Below the pieces are notes generated by a model. That model had not been told where the DNA came from. It searched no databases and was given only the letters and a program-made list of their open reading frames with translations. 13,344 nt of DNA, from assembly GCA_001797905.1 (NCBI GenBank), contig MGQS01000111.1, forward strand, positions 6,952 through 20,295, written 5' to 3'. This stretch comes from Deltaproteobacteria bacterium RBG_16_54_11 (GTDB lineage Bacteria; Desulfobacterota; B13-G15; RBG-16-54-18). Both the position numbers and the translations under genes were made by a program. Of this stretch, positions 13,317-13,344 are shown one piece after another (position 1 is the stretch's first letter; each line of letters begins with the position of its first letter).

Positions 13317-13344
13317 AAGGATCGAAAGATGAGGTACTTTCCCG

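Overview
This window looks like the chromosome of a Gram-negative (LPS-making) bacterium, most likely a member of the former Deltaproteobacteria (Desulfobacterota). That placement is an inference from gene order: lysS - lolC - lolD - bamA - ompH/skp - lpxD - fabZ - lpxA - Gfo/Idh oxidoreductase - lpxB is an arrangement I associate with that group. The DNA is moderately GC-rich in coding regions and uses GTG starts often.

Positions 1-11660 hold one long minus-strand gene cluster that reads from lysS (right) to a truncated lpxB (left edge). Junctions are tight: 1-, 4- and 10-nt overlaps link lysS/lolC, lolC/cNMP-binding gene, cNMP-binding gene/lolD, fabZ/lpxA and Gfo-Idh/lpxB. Gaps of 2-28 nt separate most others. 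The only larger gap (about 70 nt, between lolD and bamA) carries a plausible second promoter. In function the cluster is an outer-membrane assembly operon: lipoprotein release from the inner membrane (LolC/LolD), beta-barrel insertion (BamA), a periplasmic chaperone (Skp), and the acylation and disaccharide steps of lipid A synthesis (LpxA, LpxD, LpxB), with FabZ supplying the competing fatty-acid branch. Two members are less standard: a protein with a helical, TPR-like N-terminus and two cyclic-nucleotide-binding domains inserted between lolC and lolD, and a Gfo/Idh-family oxidoreductase between lpxA and lpxB.

Positions 11661-11992 form a divergent intergenic region with a lysS promoter on the minus strand, a promoter for a small membrane-protein gene on the plus strand, and between them a block of 15-nt tandem repeats whose two halves are partly inverted copies of each other. 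Positions 11993-12267 hold the 73-residue two-helix membrane protein and its intrinsic terminator. The AT-rich stretch 12268-12530 has no convincing gene but contains a nested hairpin. A 23-codon ORF (12531-12602) overlaps the start of mgsA (methylglyoxal synthase, 12599-13072) by ATGA. The right end carries a convergent tRNA-Ala(GGC) gene with a hairpin terminator, a perfect TTGACA-N17-TATAAT promoter, and a 22-nt dyad abutting its -35 box.

Most of the window is conserved housekeeping. The strongest candidate for something not well described is the cNMP-binding/TPR-like protein translationally linked into the lolCD lipoprotein-export genes. The smaller candidates are the repeat block, the short ORF coupled to mgsA and the dyad at the tRNA promoter.
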